A stretch of 6,223 bases of DNA from Bacteroidales bacterium (GTDB lineage: Bacteria; Bacteroidota; Bacteroidia; Bacteroidales; UBA7960), in the NCBI GenBank assembly GCA_003555385.1, contig PWHO01000279.1, positions 1 to 6,223 of the forward strand, in the 5' to 3' direction. Positions 5,885 through 6,223 of this stretch are shown here, one piece after another. Positions within the stretch are counted from its first letter, which is position 1, and every line of letters starts with the position of its first letter. The notes beneath the pieces were generated by a model that was given only the letters and a program-made list of their open reading frames with translations, was not told the DNA's origin and did no database searches. Made by a program: the position numbers and the translations under genes.

Positions 5885-6223
5885 ATGCAGCCAATCAATG
5901 AACAGCATCGCATTTATTTTAAAGATATTATCGGCCTTGAAGCTGAAAAGAAGGAACTGAACCAGCTAATCGAGATCTTGAATGATCCCGATAAATTTAC
6001 AAAATTCGGTGGAACCTTGCCTAAAGGTATTTTGGTATATGGCCCCACCGGTACTGGTAAAACCATGCTGATTAGAGCGCTTTCAAACGAAATCGACATC
6101 CCCTTTTATCCTGTAACTGCTGATAAAATGGTCTTTGAAAATGAGGAAGTGGCCTTTGAAAGGTTGAAAGACGTGTTTGAACTCGCAAGCAAAAACACGC
6201 CTTCGGTCATCTATATTGATGAG
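5885..6223 (+). CDS. Second FtsH-like AAA+ ATPase, 3' end outside the window
   Basis: The first 113 residues of a protein continuing beyond the window. An in-frame TAG at 5870-5872 and an AAAGGA at 5873-5878, 6 bases before the ATG, fix the start. The order matches the neighbouring FtsH-like gene: linker YFKDIIGLEAE (10-20), LPKGILVYGPTGTGKT with Walker A at 53-60, and Walker B VIYIDE (108-113). By eye the two proteins share roughly 40% of residues in this stretch, so they are old paralogs and not a recent duplication. Again there is no N-terminal membrane helix, and the FtsH pore motif is replaced by acidic residues (FENEE, about 81-85). Whether a peptidase domain with HEXXH follows cannot be seen. 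The pair may form a mixed hexamer. Confidence 0.9.
   Translation, partial: MQPINEQHRIYFKDIIGLEAEKKELNQLIEILNDPDKFTKFGGTLPKGILVYGPTGTGKTMLIRALSNEIDIPFYPVTADKMVFENEEVAFERLKDVFELASKNTPSVIYIDE

Noticed and set aside
5848..5901. 17-codon leader peptide overlapping the second FtsH-like start
   Set aside because: The AAAGG before its ATG is only about 2 bases away, too close for initiation, and the peptide has no runs of regulatory codons.
1..6223. Insertion sequence, CRISPR array or tRNA
   Set aside because: No terminal inverted repeats with target duplications, no transposase motifs, no regularly spaced direct repeats and no tRNA cloverleaf were found on reading both strands.

Overview
The window is low-GC bacterial DNA, probably from Bacillota or a standard-code mollicute relative such as Acholeplasma or Izemoplasma. 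The reasons are strong AT bias, purine-rich Shine-Dalgarno sites (AGGAGG, AAGGAGGG), TATAAT-like promoters, and TGA used as a stop while TGG encodes Trp, so the Mycoplasma code does not apply. No rRNA, tRNA, CRISPR array, transposase or integrase was seen.

Left part (1-1758): two collinear genes 16 bp apart. The first (ORF1) is a small basic protein whose reading frame continues about 66 codons upstream of its first ATG without any usual start codon, so it may be 5'-truncated, frameshifted or mis-started. The second (ORF2, 370 aa) has a helical N-terminal half, a short coiled coil and a Rossmann-like C-terminal domain. I cannot assign either to a characterised family.

Middle part (1759-3911): a strong Shine-Dalgarno with no gene behind it, an extended -10 promoter almost touching the next ATG, then two genes overlapping by 17 bp. 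ORF3 resembles a class I SAM-dependent methyltransferase. ORF4 is a confident DUF1848 protein with a C-terminal CX3CX2C cluster of radical-SAM type. The overlap suggests translational coupling and a joint job.

Intergenic region (3912-4398): 487 bp holding a long AT-rich hairpin, two promoter candidates, two compact dyads, a promoter-operator-like block with paired ACCGGT sites, and one doubtful 50-aa ORF on the minus strand.

Right part (4399-6223): an FtsH-like AAA+ zinc metalloprotease without the FtsH membrane anchor, a strong terminator-like inverted repeat, and the start of a second, diverged FtsH-like gene cut by the window end. Both keep Walker motifs but appear to have lost the FtsH pore-loop motif at the substrate entry site. 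The first keeps HEAGH and the distal Asp zinc ligand. This tandem pair of soluble FtsH-like proteins with altered pore loops is the most unusual content of the window. In sampled 60-base stretches it is about 42-45% GC, against 23-35% in ORF4, which suggests a different origin. The whole looks like an accessory region assembled from modules rather than one operon.
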